Origin: Bradyrhizobium monzae
GTDB taxonomy: Bacteria > Pseudomonadota > Alphaproteobacteria > Rhizobiales > Xanthobacteraceae
Direction: 5' to 3'
Length of the DNA: 64,000 nt
NCBI RefSeq assembly: GCF_021458635.1
Contig: NZ_JAIRDQ010000014.1
Coordinates: forward strand, 62,001-126,000
A program made the position numbers and the translations under genes. The notes under the pieces were generated by a model. It made no database searches and was not told where the DNA came from. It saw only the letters and a list, made by a program, of their open reading frames with translations. Below are positions 63,370 to 64,000 of this stretch, piece after piece; the stretch's first letter is position 1; every line of letters begins with the position of its first letter.

Positions 63370-64000
63370 ATGGCGAACAGCACTCTCCAAAATATCACCG
63401 GAACCATCCTGCTCGCCGGCGCCGGCAAGATGGGCGGCGCGATGCTGGCCGGATGGCTTGCGGGCGGGCTCGATCCGCGCCGTGTCGCGGTGGTCGATCC
63501 TTTCATCTCGCCCGAGATCACCGCGCTGGCCGCCAAGGGCATCGCGCTCAATCCTGATGTGAAGGCGGCAGGCCACGTCGAGACGATGGTCGTCGCGGTG
63601 AAGCCGCAGATGTTCCGCGAGGCCGGCGCCAAGCTGAAATCATTCGTCACGGAAAAGACCTCGGTGGTCTCGATCATGGCGGGAACCACGATCGCCTCGC
63701 TCGAGGAGGTCTGCGGCGGCGCCGTCGTCCGCGCGATGCCGAACACGCCGGCCGCGATCGGCCGCGGCATCACCGTGGCCGTTGCAGCGAAGAACGTCAG
63801 CGCTGGCCAGCGTGCGGTGGCCGACGCATTGCTGCGCGCCACCGGCTCGGTCGAATGGGTCGAGGATGAAGGCCTGATGGATGCGGTGACCGCCGTCTCC
63901 GGCTCCGGGCCCGCTTATGTGTTTCTGCTCGCCGAAGAGCTCGCGCGCGCCGGCGTGGAAGCGGGATTGCCCGAGGCGCTCGCGACGAAGCTCGCGCGCG
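63370..64000 (+). CDS. proC: Pyrroline-5-carboxylate reductase (3' end beyond window)
   Basis: The first 210 residues are visible. It makes proline from pyrroline-5-carboxylate with NAD(P)H. The Rossmann loop is ILLAGAGKMGGAMLAGWLAGG; AVKPQMFREAGA, MPNTPAAIGRGI and the start of the dimer/active-site motif (TAVSGSGPAYVFLLAEELARAGVEAGLPEA) match the family. The GTAACAGCG leader has a weak ribosome site. It lies after the YbjN gene on the same strand. Confidence 0.96.
   Translation, partial: MANSTLQNITGTILLAGAGKMGGAMLAGWLAGGLDPRRVAVVDPFISPEITALAAKGIALNPDVKAAGHVETMVVAVKPQMFREAGAKLKSFVTEKTSVVSIMAGTTIASLEEVCGGAVVRAMPNTPAAIGRGITVAVAAKNVSAGQRAVADALLRATGSVEWVEDEGLMDAVTAVSGSGPAYVFLLAEELARAGVEAGLPEALATKLAR

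Overview
The window reads as chromosomal DNA of an alphaproteobacterium of the Bradyrhizobium / Nitrobacteraceae type. The signs are high GC, a phasin, a histidine tRNA of the alphaproteobacterial kind (G1:U72, A73), a serC-serA pair, an RFN-controlled short lumazine synthase of the rhizobial/Brucella RibH2 type, DUF992 and DUF4282 proteins, and many copies of palindromic intergenic repeats. The genus is inferred from protein style and gene order, not from a database search.

Layout. 1-3135 is a sparse, less GC-rich accessory stretch: an edge-truncated secreted GlcG/HbpS-like protein, a cupin, a small exported protein and a TPR pseudogene, ending at the 3' end of tRNA-His (3136-3212). It looks like worn island remains. 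3300-16000 is core: phasin, a large soluble PAS histidine kinase with internal minisatellites, thiolase, serA, serC, GNAT, GST and two outer-membrane beta-barrels. 16200-30000 holds an Fsr-type efflux pump, glmM, an lldD-like flavoenzyme, two tandem exported paralogs, aroE, SulP with an XRE regulator, a divergent EF-G-like GTPase, DUF992 and an aspartate aminotransferase. 30100-41100 is a run of small metabolic and accessory genes: GSTs, small membrane proteins, a membrane PAS protein, aldo/keto reductase, an IsdG-type heme monooxygenase candidate, the DUF1800/DUF1501 pair, and TSUP with a divergent LysR. 41145-44099 is uvrB with long extensions at both ends. 44100-50200 is rich in small membrane or exported proteins and ends with a MaoC pair. 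50275-53224 carries rplY-pth-ychF and ubiK. 53409-58852 carries a dienelactone hydrolase, lgt, midA, pgeF, a lipoprotein and prs. 59067-61126 is a two-gene metallopeptidase / ATP-grasp cassette. 61434-64000 has riboswitch-controlled ribH2, a YbjN protein and the start of proC.

Working together. SerC and SerA make serine. SulP and TSUP are anion carriers, each beside a small regulator. L25, Pth and YchF serve translation. Lgt and PgeF serve the envelope, and MidA is a probable respiratory-complex assembly factor. Dispersed palindromes separate many transcription units.

The strongest candidate for an under-described system is the overlapping metallopeptidase / ATP-grasp pair at 59067-61126. 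Other notable points are the EF-G-like GTPase lacking the switch II histidine, the histidine kinase with variable heptad repeats and a glycine-poor ATP lid, the stand-alone IsdG-like enzyme, and the extended UvrB.
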